Counted from the first letter of the stretch, positions 35,051 through 45,283 are shown. The stretch: DNA of 64,000 bases from Bradyrhizobium pachyrhizi (GCF_001189245.1 NZ_LFIQ01000039.1:99281-163280); one strand, 5' to 3'. Notes: a model not told the origin generated them from the letters alone. Made by a program: numbers and translations.

Positions 35051-36631
35051 ATGAGCAATTCAAAAGCAGTGCCGGGCATCGTGGGACCGTTTGCGGGACT
35101 CGACGTGCCATGGCTGCTGCGGATGCGCGCCGAGGTGCGGCGCGACCATCCATTCCTGATCTGGGCGCCGTTCGACACGCCGGCACGGCGCTGGAGCTAC
35201 GGCGAATTCCATGAGCGCGTCGGCGCGCTCGCTGCGGGCCTTGCGAAGCGCGGCATCCGGCAGGGCGACTATGTCCTGATCCATCTCGACAATTGCATCG
35301 AGGCGATCATGTCGTGGTTCGCCTGCGTCGAGCTCGGCGCGATCGCGGTCACCACCAACACCCGTTCCGCCGCCGCCGAGATCGAATATTTTGCCGGCCA
35401 TTGCGGCGCGATCGCCGCGATCACCCAGCCGGCCTATGCAGAACTGATCGCCGCCAACTGCAAGAGCCTGCGCTGGATCGCGGTGACCTCGCACGACGCC
35501 GGGCAAGCGCCGGCACAGCTGCCCGCGCGCGGCGACAGCTTTGACGCGCTGTTTGCCGACAGTGCCGACCGGCCACGTCGCCCGACCGATCCGCTCGCCC
35601 CCTGCAGCGTGCAATACACCTCCGGCACCACGTCGCGGCCGAAGGCGGTGCTGTGGACCCACGCCAACGCGCTGTGGGGCGCCAAGATCAATGCCGCGCA
35701 TCAGGACCTGCACGCCTTTGATGTTCACCAGACCTATCTGCCGCTGTTCCACACGAACGCGCTAGCCTATTCGATGCTGGCGAGCCTGTGGGTCGGGGGC
35801 ACCTGCGTGATCCAGCCACGCTTCTCGGCTAGCCGCTTCTGGCCGGTGGCGCTCGAGCACGGCTCGACATGGACCTCGACGATCCCGTTTTGCATGAAGG
35901 CGCTGCTGGAGCACGAGGTGCCGAAGAATCACAAGTTCCGGCTCTGGGGCACCGCCGTGAACGAGCCGCCGGCGTTCAGCGTGTTCGGCATCAAGATCAT
36001 CGGCTGGTGGGGCATGACCGAGACCATCACGCACGGCATTATCGGCGAGGTCGATCAGCCCAACACGCCGATGTCGATCGGCCGCGCCGCGCCGGAATAC
36101 GAGATCCGCATCGTCAATGACGACGGCACGCCGACCGGCATCGGCGAGACCGGCAACCTCCTGATCAAGGGCATCCCCGGCCTGTCCCTGTTCGCCGAAT
36201 ATCTGCACAACGAAAAGGCCACGCGCGAAAGCTTCGACGAGCACGGTTACTTCATTACCGGCGACCGCGTCACGATGCTGCAGCACGGCTACATCAAGTT
36301 CGGCGATCGCTCCAAGGACATGCTGAAGGTCGGCGGCGAGAATGTCGCAGCTTCCGAGATCGAACAAGTGATCGCGGTGGTGCCGGGCGTGCGCGAAGCC
36401 GCTGTGGTGGCGAAGAAGCACCCGATGCTGGACGAGGTGCCCGTCGTCTTCATCATCCCGCAGGCCGGTGTCGCCGCCCTGCCTGCCGATTTGCACGACA
36501 ACGTCATGACCGCCTGCCGCTCCGGACTCGCGGACTTCAAGGTGCCCCGCGAGATCCGCTTCGTCGACGAAATGCCGCGCTCGACGCTGGAGAAGGTCGC
36601 GAAGGCGGAGCTCAGGAAGATGCTGGAGTGA
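35051..36631 (+). CDS. AMP-dependent acyl-CoA synthetase/ligase
   Basis: About 526 residues of the ANL superfamily: activates a carboxylic acid with ATP and transfers it to CoA. Motifs are the P-loop-like YTSGTTSRPKAVLWTH, GWWGMTETITHG, the adenylate motif YFITGDRVTMLQHGYIKFGDRSKDMLKVGGENVAASEIE, and near the end a catalytic lysine in STLEKVAKAELRKML. The ATG is preceded by GGGAGGACAT; the longer frame is not used. Carnitine/crotonobetaine-like or medium-chain acids are possible substrates. It converges on a P450 gene. Confidence 0.92.
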   Translation: MSNSKAVPGIVGPFAGLDVPWLLRMRAEVRRDHPFLIWAPFDTPARRWSYGEFHERVGALAAGLAKRGIRQGDYVLIHLDNCIEAIMSWFACVELGAIAVTTNTRSAAAEIEYFAGHCGAIAAITQPAYAELIAANCKSLRWIAVTSHDAGQAPAQLPARGDSFDALFADSADRPRRPTDPLAPCSVQYTSGTTSRPKAVLWTHANALWGAKINAAHQDLHAFDVHQTYLPLFHTNALAYSMLASLWVGGTCVIQPRFSASRFWPVALEHGSTWTSTIPFCMKALLEHEVPKNHKFRLWGTAVNEPPAFSVFGIKIIGWWGMTETITHGIIGEVDQPNTPMSIGRAAPEYEIRIVNDDGTPTGIGETGNLLIKGIPGLSLFAEYLHNEKATRESFDEHGYFITGDRVTMLQHGYIKFGDRSKDMLKVGGENVAASEIEQVIAVVPGVREAAVVAKKHPMLDEVPVVFIIPQAGVAALPADLHDNVMTACRSGLADFKVPREIRFVDEMPRSTLEKVAKAELRKMLE

Positions 36632-36647
36632 CGCGGCCCTGGCCGCG

Positions 36648-37937
36648 TCAATTCACCTCGAACCGGATCGGCAGCTTCTTCGGGCCGTTGACAAAATAGG
36701 CCTGCGTCATCTTCACCTCGCCGTCGAGCGACAGCGACTTCAGGCGCGGCAGCAGCTCCTCGAACAGGATGCGCATCTCGAGCTTGGCGAGGTACTGACC
36801 GAGACAGAGATGCGCGCCATAGCCGAACGCGACATGGCGATTGGGCTTGCGGTCGCTGCGGAAGCGATCGGGGTCCTCGAACACCTCCTCGTCGCGATTG
36901 CCCGAGGCGTAGCACAGCATCAGCCAGTCGCCCTTGGCGATCTTGCGGCCGCCGAGCTCGGTATCCGCGGTGGCCGAGCGCATGAAATGCTTGACCGGCG
37001 TCATCCAGCGGATCGACTCATCGACCAGGCCCGAGATCAGCTCCGGGTTGGCCTTCACCTTGGCGAATTCCGCGGGGTCCCTGGCCAGCGCCCAGATCGC
37101 GCCCGCGGTCGAGGATGAGGTGGTGTCATGACCCGCGGTCGCGACGATCATGTAATAGCTGGTCTGATCGTGCTCCGGCATATACTCGCCGCCGATCTTC
37201 GCGTTGGCGATGACGGTGGCGAGATCGTCGCGCGGGTTCTGGCGGCGATCCTCGGTGATCTTGCGGAAGTAGGCGGAGAAGTCGGCGATGATCGCCTGCA
37301 ACATCGCGGAGACCTGCTCCGCGCTCAGCGCGTCGCGGACGCGCGCGGTGTCGGGATCCTGCGGGCCAAACAGCTCCTGCGTCAGCTTGAGCATGCGCGG
37401 CTCGTCCGCCTCGGGCACGCCGAGGATCTCCATGATGACGTGGAGCGGATAGCCGAGCGCCACGTCCTCGACGAAGTCGCAGGCGCCGCCCCTCGCGAGC
37501 ATGCGCTGCACCGTGGCGCGCGCGATCTCGCGAACGCGGGCCTCGAACTTGCCGAGATTGGCCGGCATGAACCAGCCTTGCGTCAGTGCGCGATATTTCG
37601 GGTGATCGGGCGCGTCCATCTGCACCAGCGAGCGCACCAAATTGGGCCCGCCGGTGATCTTGCGAACGCGCTCCTCGAGCGCCTGCGTCGTTAGGGTGGT
37701 CGGCCGATCGGCGTTGTGGAACAGCTCGTTCTGCCGGCTGATGGCCTGGATATGCGCGTGCTTCGTCACCACCCAGAACGGATCGAACTTCTCGGGCCGC
37801 GCGATGCCGAGCGGATTGTTGGCGCGTAGCCAGCGATAGCTGTCGTGGATGCGGTCGTCCGCATAGGCGACGGGATCGACGAGGGTTGCCGCGATGTCGG
37901 CGGGGATGTCGAAATCCCCGGTCGTTGCCGTATCCAT
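36648..37937 (-). CDS. Cytochrome P450
   Basis: About 429 residues. The oxygen-binding I-helix motif is ATAGHDTTSSSTAGA, the K-helix ExxR is ESIRWM, and the haem loop is FGYGAHLCLGQYLAKLEM with the Cys thiolate. It is a soluble bacterial class I P450 (CYP-type terpenoid, steroid or fatty-acid hydroxylase) needing a separate ferredoxin; none is adjacent. AGGAC precedes the ATG at 37937, and a slightly longer frame is less likely. Convergent with an acyl-CoA ligase gene. Confidence 0.93.
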   Translation of the reverse strand: MDTATTGDFDIPADIAATLVDPVAYADDRIHDSYRWLRANNPLGIARPEKFDPFWVVTKHAHIQAISRQNELFHNADRPTTLTTQALEERVRKITGGPNLVRSLVQMDAPDHPKYRALTQGWFMPANLGKFEARVREIARATVQRMLARGGACDFVEDVALGYPLHVIMEILGVPEADEPRMLKLTQELFGPQDPDTARVRDALSAEQVSAMLQAIIADFSAYFRKITEDRRQNPRDDLATVIANAKIGGEYMPEHDQTSYYMIVATAGHDTTSSSTAGAIWALARDPAEFAKVKANPELISGLVDESIRWMTPVKHFMRSATADTELGGRKIAKGDWLMLCYASGNRDEEVFEDPDRFRSDRKPNRHVAFGYGAHLCLGQYLAKLEMRILFEELLPRLKSLSLDGEVKMTQAYFVNGPKKLPIRFEVN

Positions 37938-38042
37938 GATCGTCCTCACTCGCCCCAGCATCGGTCTTGCCGATGATCAACGGAATCTAGGCGGAGGTAA
38001 GGAGGACGACTTGCGTTGATTGGCTAGGATCCCCGCCAAAGG

Positions 38043-38128
38043 CGTCATTGCGAGGAGCGGAGCGACGAAGCAATCCATCGGCCCGCACAGACGGAGCGAT
38101 GGATTGCTTCGCTCCGCTCGCAATGACG
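38043..38128. repeat. Palindromic repeat, family B copy 2
   Basis: CGTCATTGCGAGGAGCGGAG, then CGACGAAGCAATCCATCG, a short loop, and the inverted GATGGATTGCTTCGCTCCG and CTCGCAATGACG. A near-perfect long hairpin between the P450 promoter and the end of the HD-GYP gene. Confidence 0.75.
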
Positions 38129-38145
38129 GCGAAAACCATTGGAGA

Positions 38146-39243
38146 TCAATAATGCCCGAACGCCACCGGGCGGAACGCCTGCAGCAATTGCTGGTCGAGC
38201 TTGCCGCCCATCTCCTCCATCATGGAGAATGCCTTGGCGTGGGTGAACTGCAGCCGGTAGGCGCGCTTCTCGACCAAAGCGGCATAGACGTCGACGATCG
38301 TGGTGACGCGGACGATGTCGCTGATCTGATTGCCGCTGAGGCCGTTGGGATAGCCGGTGCCGTCGAGGAATTCGTGATGGTGCAGGATCACGTCGAGCAT
38401 TTCCGGCGGGAAGCCGCCCTGCGCTGACAGCGCCTCGTAGCCGCGGCGCGGATGCTCGCGCATCTCGGCCATTTCCTCGACCGTCAGCGCGCCGGGCTTG
38501 TCGAGCAGCGCGACTGGAACGAAGGCCTTGCCGACGTCGTGCAGCAGCGCGGCACGGGCGAGCCGGCGCTGATCGTCCTCACGCATGCCGAGGTGCTGCG
38601 CGAACGCGACCGCGAAGCCGGTCACGAACAGGCAGTGGCGATAGGTCTCCTGGTGATGGCAGCCGACGGTGGTCAGCCATTCGCGCAGCGAGTTGTGCTT
38701 GATCGCCTTGAGGATCTTGTTTTCGGCGGCGACGATGTCCTCGAACTTGAGCGGCTCGCCGGCACGCATCCGCTCGAACATCTTGACCATCACGCCGTGC
38801 GCGGCTTCGACGCCGCGGTTGAGCGCCTTGCCGCGGTCGGTCTCGTCATAGCCGCTGTCGTCGGGGAACGCGGCGCGGATGCGCTGCAGGATGCCGCGCG
38901 CATCAAACGGCCGCGAGATCGTGTCGGTGGCGCCGAGCGCCCAGGCCTGCATCGAGGCGTGGTGCAAGGCATCTGCCAGCACGAACAGCCGCGGCATCTC
39001 GCGATAGGCATCGGCCTGCAGCTTGGCGCGGACGAGTTGCACGGCTTCGGGCGAGCGCAGGTTGATGTCGACGACGATGCCAGAGAGATCGCGGCCCGGC
39101 TGCTCGGGAATATCTGAGGTCGGAACGGTATCGACCTCGCCCACCGAGCGCAGGATGCTGGCGAGCTCGTTGCTCTGATCGCTTCGATCTGACGCCAGCA
39201 GCAGGCGGCGCTTCGAAGTCTGGTTGTTGGCTAAGGCAGTCAT
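38146..39243 (-). CDS. HD-GYP domain protein with degenerate receiver domain
   Basis: 365 residues. The N-terminal 130 have a response-regulator fold: SGIVVDINLRSPEAVQL could supply the phospho-acceptor Asp, but the conserved Lys is an Arg (ISRPFDARGIL). A linker leads to an HD-GYP phosphodiesterase domain with HHQETYRHCLFV, the metal-binding ALLHDVGK and HHHEFLDGTGYPNGL. HD-GYP enzymes hydrolyse cyclic-di-GMP to pGpG or GMP, and so affect motility and biofilm choices. Single gene. Confidence 0.9.
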   Translation of the reverse strand: MTALANNQTSKRRLLLASDRSDQSNELASILRSVGEVDTVPTSDIPEQPGRDLSGIVVDINLRSPEAVQLVRAKLQADAYREMPRLFVLADALHHASMQAWALGATDTISRPFDARGILQRIRAAFPDDSGYDETDRGKALNRGVEAAHGVMVKMFERMRAGEPLKFEDIVAAENKILKAIKHNSLREWLTTVGCHHQETYRHCLFVTGFAVAFAQHLGMREDDQRRLARAALLHDVGKAFVPVALLDKPGALTVEEMAEMREHPRRGYEALSAQGGFPPEMLDVILHHHEFLDGTGYPNGLSGNQISDIVRVTTIVDVYAALVEKRAYRLQFTHAKAFSMMEEMGGKLDQQLLQAFRPVAFGHY

Positions 39244-39480
39244 GGCATCCCCGTCGCAGTAACGACCGACGCCGGGACGCTACCTGACGATGCGTTCCCT
39301 CCGGCTTAATGGGGATGCTGAACGGCGCTTAAGCGCAATGGATACAATTTGAGCGATCGCCGAATCCGCCAGCAAAATCAGGCCGACTGAAAATCAATGC
39401 AGATGCGCAGATCGGCGGCGAATCATGAATTTTTGCGGCGTCAGATTTGATGCCGTAACCGCCCGGCCGACGCGCGGAGC

Positions 39481-39515
39481 AAAGAAAAACGCCGGAGAGC
39501 TCGTGCTCTCCGGCG
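39481..39515 (-). terminator. Rho-independent terminator of the molybdenum hydroxylase operon
   Basis: A perfect 11-bp stem, CGCCGGAGAGC and GCTCTCCGGCG, with loop TCGT (39490-39515). On the minus strand it is followed by a T-rich run (AAAGAAAAA on the plus strand, 39481-39489). It lies 20 bases downstream of the large-subunit stop codon. Confidence 0.85.
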
Positions 39516-39534
39516 TTCTTGTTCGTTCAGATCG

Positions 39535-41820
39535 TTACGCCTTCATCGCCGCCTTGACGGCTTCTGCGGTGATCGGCAGGCCGCGGACGCGGGCACCGAC
39601 CGCGTTGAAGACGGCGTTGCCGATCGCCGGCGCCACCACCGTCACCGCGGGCTCGCCGACGCCGGTCGCCTTCTCGCCATTGGCGATGACGTTGACCGCG
39701 ACTTCCGGCAGCTGGCTCATCCGAAGCGGCGTATAGCTGTCGAAGTTGGTCTGCTCGATGCCGCCGTCCTTCAACGTCGCCTTCTCGAACAGCGCCAGTG
39801 ACATGCCCCACAGCGCCGCGCCCTCGACCTGGGCCCGGATGCCGTCGGGATTCACCTGCGTACCAACGTCGGTCGCAACCGTCAGCTTCTTCACCGTCAC
39901 CTCGCCCGACGGGGCGACCGCGACATGGGCGACGCAGGCGGTCCAGCTCGCCGTGGCGCGCTCCTGCGACGACACGCACGCAACGCCCATGCCTTCGCCC
40001 TTGGGCAGCTGCTTGGTGCCGTAGCCGGCAAGGCCCATCGCAGCGAGCAAGGTGTTGCGGAGACGCTGCGCGCCGCCGTCGTTCTTGCCCTTGCCGTCGA
40101 GCAACGAGATGCGCAGCTGCGCCGGGTCCTTGCCGGTCGCATGCGCGATCTCGTCGATCATGCTTTCGACCGCCCAGAACGTCCAGCCCGGCGCCACCGA
40201 GCGGAGCTGACCCGACGGGGTGGCGTTGTGCGCCATCTCGTTCTTGATCGCCCGCACATAGTGGTTGGGCACGGTGTAGAAGAAGTCCGCTCCGTTCACG
40301 GTGAAGGAGTCGAGCGGACCCTTCTTGTCGACCGACGGTGTGAGGAAATCGGGGATTCCCCAACGCGCGGTCGGCCAGGCCGAAACCACGTCGTGGCTTA
40401 TCGCGACGATCTTGCCGTCACCGTCCATGCCGGCCTTCACCTTCTGGTAGGTCAGCGGACGCGAGAAATCCATCGTCATGTCGTTTTCGCGCGTGTAGAT
40501 GACCTTGACCGGCTTGCCGACGGCCTTCGCCGCCTGCACCGCGGGCACCATCATGTCGGCGTCGAGACGCCGGCCGAAACCGCCGCCCAGCCACATCTGG
40601 TGCATCACCACGAACTTCGGATCGATCCCGGCGGCGCCGGCCGCAATCGCGCCGGAGCGCGTCGCGAACTGGTTGCCGGAATAGATGTGCAGGATGTCGC
40701 CCTTGAACTCCGCGGTGGCGTTCATCGGCTCCATCGGCGCGTGGATGTTGATGTTGGTGGTGTATTCCGCCTCCAGCACCTTGGCCGCCGAGCCGAAGGC
40801 CGCCTTGGGATCACCGTCCTTGACGAAGAACTGGCCGGAATCGTCCAGTCCCTGAAGCCGCTTGCCTTCCGTGAGCAGCGATTCGCTCGACAGCTTTGCG
40901 TTCGGACCGCCGTCATAGCTGATCTTCAGCGCCGCGGCGGCCTTCTTCGCCTGCGCATAGGTGTTGGCGACCGCGACGACCCAGCCGGTCGTGGTTGTGG
41001 TCTTGTCGTCGAGGGTGACGGCCTTGATGAAGCCGGGCAGCTTCTTGGCCGCGCTATCGTCGACCGACTTCACGGTGGCGCCGTAACGCACCGGCGGGGT
41101 GACCAGCGCGCCGTGGACCATGCCCGGCACCATCACGTCGATGCCGTACTTGGCCGTGCCGTTGGTCTTCGACGGGATGTCGAGTTGCGGCACCGAGACG
41201 CCGATCATGGTGTACTGGTCGGGCGTCTTCAGCTTGATCGCCTTCAGATCATCCGCCGTGAAGGTCTTGGTCGCCTTGCCGCTCTTCACCACCTCGGCGA
41301 ACGACATCGACTTCTTCGACTTTGCGTGGCTGATCTTGGAATCGCGTACCACCAGCTCGCCGGCCGGCACGCCCATGGAGGCCGCCGCCGCCTCGGTCAA
41401 TGCGATACGGCCGGCTGCGCCGGCGCGGCTCATCGCATCGAAGTTCATCATCGTCGACCAGCTGCCGCCGGTGATCTGCGCGCCCAGCACGGGATCGTTG
41501 AACTTCGGATCGTTGGAGGCGAGCTGAACCCGCATGTCCTTCCAGTTCGCGCCGAGCTCTTCGGCCACGATCTGCGCCATGGTCGAGGCGACGTGCTGGC
41601 CCATGTCGGCCTTGCCGCAGGTCACGGTGACGAGACCGTCGGGCGCGATCGAATACCAGACGCTCGGCTCGAAGTTGGCGGGCGCGGGTGCCGCGAGCGC
41701 CTGGTCGATGCCTGACCCGGCATAGCCGAGTACGAGGCCGGTAGCAGCGGTGCCGACCAGGAAGGAACGGCGGCTGAGATCGGTCGTCTCTGGAGCGAGG
41801 TTTTTCACGTGCTTGTTCAT
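39535..41820 (-). CDS. Molybdopterin-binding large subunit of an isoquinoline 1-oxidoreductase-type hydroxylase
   Basis: About 761 residues of the xanthine dehydrogenase superfamily, IorB branch. A Tat signal ([23 protein letters not shown]) is followed by the molybdenum-cofactor domains with [43 protein letters not shown] and, near the C-terminus, [21 protein letters not shown], where the Glu acts as catalytic base. With the 2Fe-2S subunit it hydroxylates N-heterocycles or aldehydes in the periplasm. The start overlaps the small-subunit stop (ATGA). Confidence 0.92.
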   Translation of the reverse strand: MNKHVKNLAPETTDLSRRSFLVGTAATGLVLGYAGSGIDQALAAPAPANFEPSVWYSIAPDGLVTVTCGKADMGQHVASTMAQIVAEELGANWKDMRVQLASNDPKFNDPVLGAQITGGSWSTMMNFDAMSRAGAAGRIALTEAAAASMGVPAGELVVRDSKISHAKSKKSMSFAEVVKSGKATKTFTADDLKAIKLKTPDQYTMIGVSVPQLDIPSKTNGTAKYGIDVMVPGMVHGALVTPPVRYGATVKSVDDSAAKKLPGFIKAVTLDDKTTTTTGWVVAVANTYAQAKKAAAALKISYDGGPNAKLSSESLLTEGKRLQGLDDSGQFFVKDGDPKAAFGSAAKVLEAEYTTNINIHAPMEPMNATAEFKGDILHIYSGNQFATRSGAIAAGAAGIDPKFVVMHQMWLGGGFGRRLDADMMVPAVQAAKAVGKPVKVIYTRENDMTMDFSRPLTYQKVKAGMDGDGKIVAISHDVVSAWPTARWGIPDFLTPSVDKKGPLDSFTVNGADFFYTVPNHYVRAIKNEMAHNATPSGQLRSVAPGWTFWAVESMIDEIAHATGKDPAQLRISLLDGKGKNDGGAQRLRNTLLAAMGLAGYGTKQLPKGEGMGVACVSSQERATASWTACVAHVAVAPSGEVTVKKLTVATDVGTQVNPDGIRAQVEGAALWGMSLALFEKATLKDGGIEQTNFDSYTPLRMSQLPEVAVNVIANGEKATGVGEPAVTVVAPAIGNAVFNAVGARVRGLPITAEAVKAAMKA

Positions 41821-42308
41821 GTGGCCCTCCGCTCGGATCCGGTGGCCGATGCGGTGCGCATGTCGGACGCAGCGCGCATGATCGCCTTCTGGATTCGTGA
41901 ATAGGTCATGCAACGGCAGAGATTGCCGTCCATATGCGCGACCACTTCTTCCTTGGTCGGGTTGGTGTTCTTCGACAGCAGCGCCGCCGCCTGCATGATC
42001 TGGCCGGACTGGCAATAGCCGCATTGCGGCACTTGCTCAGCGACCCAGGCCTTCTGCAAGGGATGATCGCCCTTGGCGGAGAGGCCTTCGATGGTGGTGA
42101 TCTTCTTGCCGACGGCGTCGGCGACCGAGGTCTGGCAGGACCGCACCGCTTCGCCGTTGACGTGAACCGTGCAGGCGCCGCACAGACCGGCGCCGCAACC
42201 GAATTTGGTGCCCGTCATCTGCAATTGCTCGCGGATGACCCAAAGCAGCGGCGTGTCATTGGCCGCCTCGACGGACATATTCCGTCCGTTGATATTGAGA
42301 TTTGGCAT
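41817..42308 (-). CDS. 2Fe-2S small subunit of an isoquinoline 1-oxidoreductase-type hydroxylase
   Basis: 163 residues with two [2Fe-2S] domains. The plant-type ferredoxin motif is [22 protein letters not shown]; the second is [17 protein letters not shown] and [12 protein letters not shown]. The small IorA-type subunit passes electrons from the molybdenum centre to an acceptor, probably a cytochrome. No cytochrome or maturation gene is adjacent. Its signal is supplied by the Tat signal of the large subunit, and the two genes overlap by 4 bases. Confidence 0.93.
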   Translation of the reverse strand: MPNLNINGRNMSVEAANDTPLLWVIREQLQMTGTKFGCGAGLCGACTVHVNGEAVRSCQTSVADAVGKKITTIEGLSAKGDHPLQKAWVAEQVPQCGYCQSGQIMQAAALLSKNTNPTKEEVVAHMDGNLCRCMTYSRIQKAIMRAASDMRTASATGSERRAT

Positions 42309-42617
42309 CTCTCTCCCCTTCCGGTGTAGGAAGCCGCTTACGGCGGCAACTCACTGTTGGGTCTTGGCCGGCGCCCACCGGGTCAGCGACAGTTGCCGAA
42401 ACAATGATCCGGTTCCCGGCTGGAGGCAATCCAATTTGGAATTGCTCGAAAAGAATAAATTTCCGAAGATGCCTGTTGTGCGATGCGGCAACGGCATGAC
42501 GCTTTTTGGAATGCCAGCGTTCGTGTCTAATCGACAGGCGCTTGCTCAAAGCGTCGGCAGCAAGCACCGGCAACGCCGTCCGATAACAGCGGCGAGAGAA
42601 ACACAAGGAGCCCGTCA
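42309..42617. other. Divergent promoter region without recognised sites
   Basis: About 310 bases between the divergent hydroxylase operon and an alpha/beta hydrolase operon. Only weak short frames are seen. It presumably carries both promoters, but I cannot assign -35 and -10 boxes with confidence. Confidence 0.4.
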
Positions 42618-43406
42618 ATGGCCAAGCTCAACCGCAACGGCGTCGAGATCTACTACGAGGTTCACGGCAGCGGCCCGCCGCTGATCCTGACCCACGGCTA
42701 TTCCTCGACCTCGGCGATGTGGCAGGGCCAGATCGAGGCGCTGTCGCAACGCCACAAGCTGATCCTGTGGGACATGCGCGGGCACGGCCAGTCCGACTAT
42801 CCCGACGATCCCGATGCCTATAGCGAAGCGCTGACGGTCGGCGACATCGCCGCTCTCCTCGACGCCGCCGGCGCCGACAAGGCAATCGTCGGCGGGCTGT
42901 CGCTCGGCGGCTACATGTCGCTCGCCTTTCACCGCGCCCATCCGGAGCGGGTGCGGGCGCTGCTGATCATCGACACCGGCCCGGGCTTCAAGAAGGACGA
43001 CGCCCGCGATGTCTGGAACAAGCGCGCCCGTGAGACCGGCGACCGCTTCGACCGCGAAGGGCTCGAGGTGCTGAGATCGTTGAGCGCCGAGCGCGCATCG
43101 GTCACCCATCGCAACGCCAGGGGCCTCGCGCTCGCCGCGCGCGGCATGCTGGCACAGCGCGATGCACGGGTGATCGAATCGCTGCCCGGGGTCCAGGCGC
43201 CATCGCTGGTTGTGGTCGGCGCCGACGACACGCCCTTTCTGGCGGCGTCCGACTACATGGCGGCGAAGATCCCCGGTGCGCAGAAGGCGGTGATTCCGAA
43301 CGCCGGCCATGCCGTCAACATTGACCAGCCGCAGGCCTTCATCGCCGCGGTGCTGCCGTTCCTGGATGGCCTTGAAGCCGACGCGCCGGGAAAGCCCGCG
43401 TCATGA
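42618..43406 (+). CDS. Alpha/beta-fold hydrolase
   Basis: 262 residues: oxyanion segment PLILTHGYSSTSAMW, nucleophile elbow VGGLSLGGYMSLAFH with Ser, an acid in VVVGADDTPFLAA and the catalytic His in PNAGHAVNIDQP. It resembles 3-oxoadipate enol-lactonase-like and esterase-type enzymes, but the substrate is unknown. ACAAGGAGCCCGTCA precedes the ATG. The next gene overlaps the stop by 4 bases. Confidence 0.9.
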   Translation: MAKLNRNGVEIYYEVHGSGPPLILTHGYSSTSAMWQGQIEALSQRHKLILWDMRGHGQSDYPDDPDAYSEALTVGDIAALLDAAGADKAIVGGLSLGGYMSLAFHRAHPERVRALLIIDTGPGFKKDDARDVWNKRARETGDRFDREGLEVLRSLSAERASVTHRNARGLALAARGMLAQRDARVIESLPGVQAPSLVVVGADDTPFLAASDYMAAKIPGAQKAVIPNAGHAVNIDQPQAFIAAVLPFLDGLEADAPGKPAS

Positions 43407-43738
43407 AGACAGTCGCCGTTGCCTTGCTGCTGACTGCGGCCACGACAGCGGCGAGCGCGCAGAAGCTGCCGTTCGTGACAGCCCCATCCACTTTCACCGC
43501 GACGCTGTCGAACACCACGCCGCTGGCGCTTGGCATGGGCGTTGCGGACGCGCAGCGCGCGCTCGGCACGCCGCTCACCTATGTCAGCGGACAGCCCGGC
43601 AACGAGATCTTCCTGACCTTCCGCGACCTCGGCGGCGGCGGGCTGTTTCCGCACCACGACCGCCTCTTCCTCCAATTCCGCAAACACCGGCTGACCGGCT
43701 GGAAGGCCGACTGGGGCGAGAACTGGATGTGGCGCTAG
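43403..43738 (+). CDS. Small secreted protein of unknown function
   Basis: 111 residues with a clear signal peptide (MKTVAVALLLTAATTAASAQ) and a mature part with TPLALGMGVADAQRALGTPLTYVSGQPGNEIFLTF, an arrangement similar to the SmpA/OmlA-type beta domains where a leading LxxGMxxxxARxALG turn recurs. It is translationally coupled (ATGA) to the upstream hydrolase. Role unknown. Confidence 0.75.
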   Translation: MKTVAVALLLTAATTAASAQKLPFVTAPSTFTATLSNTTPLALGMGVADAQRALGTPLTYVSGQPGNEIFLTFRDLGGGGLFPHHDRLFLQFRKHRLTGWKADWGENWMWR

Positions 43739-43817
43739 ATCATGCTCGATGCATGATCGGCTTTCGCAGCGATCGCCAAGAAGCTTCATGCAACCCCCAA
43801 ACTGACAAGGATGGACC

Positions 43818-44489
43818 ATGGGACAAGACATCAAACTGAAAGCTTCGGACGGTTTCGAACTCGGCGCCTACCGCGCCGATCCTGCCGGCGCGCCGAAGGG
43901 CGCGGTCGTCGTGATCCAGGAGATTTTTGGCGTCAATCACCACATCCGCTCGGTCTGCGACCGGCTGGCGAAGGAAGGCTATGTCGCGGTTGCACCTTCA
44001 ATCTTCGACCGCATCACGCCGAACTTCCAGAGCGGCTATTCCCCCGACGAGATCGCCGAGGCGCGGAAGTTCGTCGCCAATCCGGACTGGGCCGCGATGC
44101 TGCGCGACACCCAGGCGGCGATCGACGCGGTGAAGTCGGTCGGTCCGGTCGGCATCATCGGCTTCTGCCTTGGCGGCAGCGTCGCCTATGCGGCCGCCAC
44201 CAGGCTGGCCGGGCTGTCAGCCGCGGTCGGCTATTACGGCGGCGCCGTCGTGCGCTTCGCCGACGACAGGCCGGCGGTGCCAACGCAGCTGCATTTCGGC
44301 GAGAAGGATGCCGGCATTCCCTTGAGCGATGTCGAGACCATCAAGTCGAAGCGGCCCGAGGTCGAGGTCTTCATCTATCCCGGCGCGCAGCACGGCTTCC
44401 ATTGCGACGAGCGCGCCAGCTACGACAAGGCAAGCGCCGACATTGCCTGGCCGCGCAGCATGGAATTTTTCGCGAAGTATCTGCGCTGA
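43818..44489 (+). CDS. Dienelactone hydrolase family protein
   Basis: 223 residues. The catalytic Cys lies in GIIGFCLGGSVAYAAA, the acid probably in GEKDAGIP and the His in GAQHGFHCDERASY, the classic Cys-Asp-His order. Dienelactone hydrolases open lactones from chlorocatechol breakdown, but many relatives act on other esters. It lies 79 bases after the small secreted protein gene and could share its transcript. Confidence 0.92.
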   Translation: MGQDIKLKASDGFELGAYRADPAGAPKGAVVVIQEIFGVNHHIRSVCDRLAKEGYVAVAPSIFDRITPNFQSGYSPDEIAEARKFVANPDWAAMLRDTQAAIDAVKSVGPVGIIGFCLGGSVAYAAATRLAGLSAAVGYYGGAVVRFADDRPAVPTQLHFGEKDAGIPLSDVETIKSKRPEVEVFIYPGAQHGFHCDERASYDKASADIAWPRSMEFFAKYLR

Positions 44490-44527
44490 TAGGGCGAACC
44501 TGGAATGACGAAGGACGCTGTCCTTCG

Positions 44528-45283
44528 TCAGAACCAGCGCTCGCCGACGAACACCGTATCGCCCGGGCTCATCGGCGTGCCCAGCGGCACCACGAAGCGC
44601 CCGGAGCCGGACGCATCGGTGTGGGTCAGCGTCACGCTGTCGCGGCGGGCACGCGGCGAGAAGCCGCCGGCAATCGCGACCGCGCTCTCGACCGTCATGT
44701 TCGGCACGTAGGGATATTGGCCGGGGGCCTGGACTTCGCCGAGGATGAAGAACGGACGATAGGACTCGATCTCGACCGCCACCGAAGGCTCGCGGATATA
44801 GCCGTTGCGCAGCCGTGCCGAGATTTCGCCGGCAAGCCCGGCCGGCGTGCGGCCGCGTGCCGGCACCGAGCCGATCAGCGGCATGGTGATCGCGCCCGCG
44901 GCGTCGATCGCATAGGAATTGGTCAGGCCTTCCTGGCCGTAGACCACGACGCGGAGCTTGTCGCCGGGGCCAAGGTGATATCCGTTGTCGTAACCGGCGG
45001 GGGGTCCACCCGGGGAGGCGGCGGCATAGACGACCGGGGCGGCGGCCGGTGCGGCATAGCCATAACCAGGGGATGCGCTGGCGAAGGCGGAACGCAATGC
45101 GCTGATCGCACCGCCGCCGCCGGCATCGGCAACTGGAGCGGGTGCGTAGGCCGGGCCGTAGGTGACGGCATCGACACCTTGCGGGCCGACGGCGACGGGA
45201 CCGGACGTGCTCATGCAGCCAGACAGCGCGAGCGCAGCCACAACGGCAGTGATCGGCAATCGTAACGCGCGTGCAACCGGCAC
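44528..45283 (-). CDS. Polysaccharide biosynthesis/export lipoprotein (Wza/ExoF-like)
   Basis: 251 residues starting at GTG with AGGGATAGG upstream. A lipobox (VVAALALSGCMS) makes it an outer-membrane or periplasmic lipoprotein. A low-complexity Ala/Gly/Pro stretch (about 45-95) is followed by the poly-export domain YHLGPGDKLRVVVYGQEGLTNSYAIDAAGAITMPLIGSV and the SLBB-like part FFILGEVQAPGQYPYVPNMTVESAVAIAGGFS. No glycosyltransferase gene is adjacent, so its polymer is unknown. Its end lies 38 bases past the dienelactone hydrolase end; the two converge. Confidence 0.88.
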   Translation of the reverse strand: MPVARALRLPITAVVAALALSGCMSTSGPVAVGPQGVDAVTYGPAYAPAPVADAGGGGAISALRSAFASASPGYGYAAPAAAPVVYAAASPGGPPAGYDNGYHLGPGDKLRVVVYGQEGLTNSYAIDAAGAITMPLIGSVPARGRTPAGLAGEISARLRNGYIREPSVAVEIESYRPFFILGEVQAPGQYPYVPNMTVESAVAIAGGFSPRARRDSVTLTHTDASGSGRFVVPLGTPMSPGDTVFVGERWF

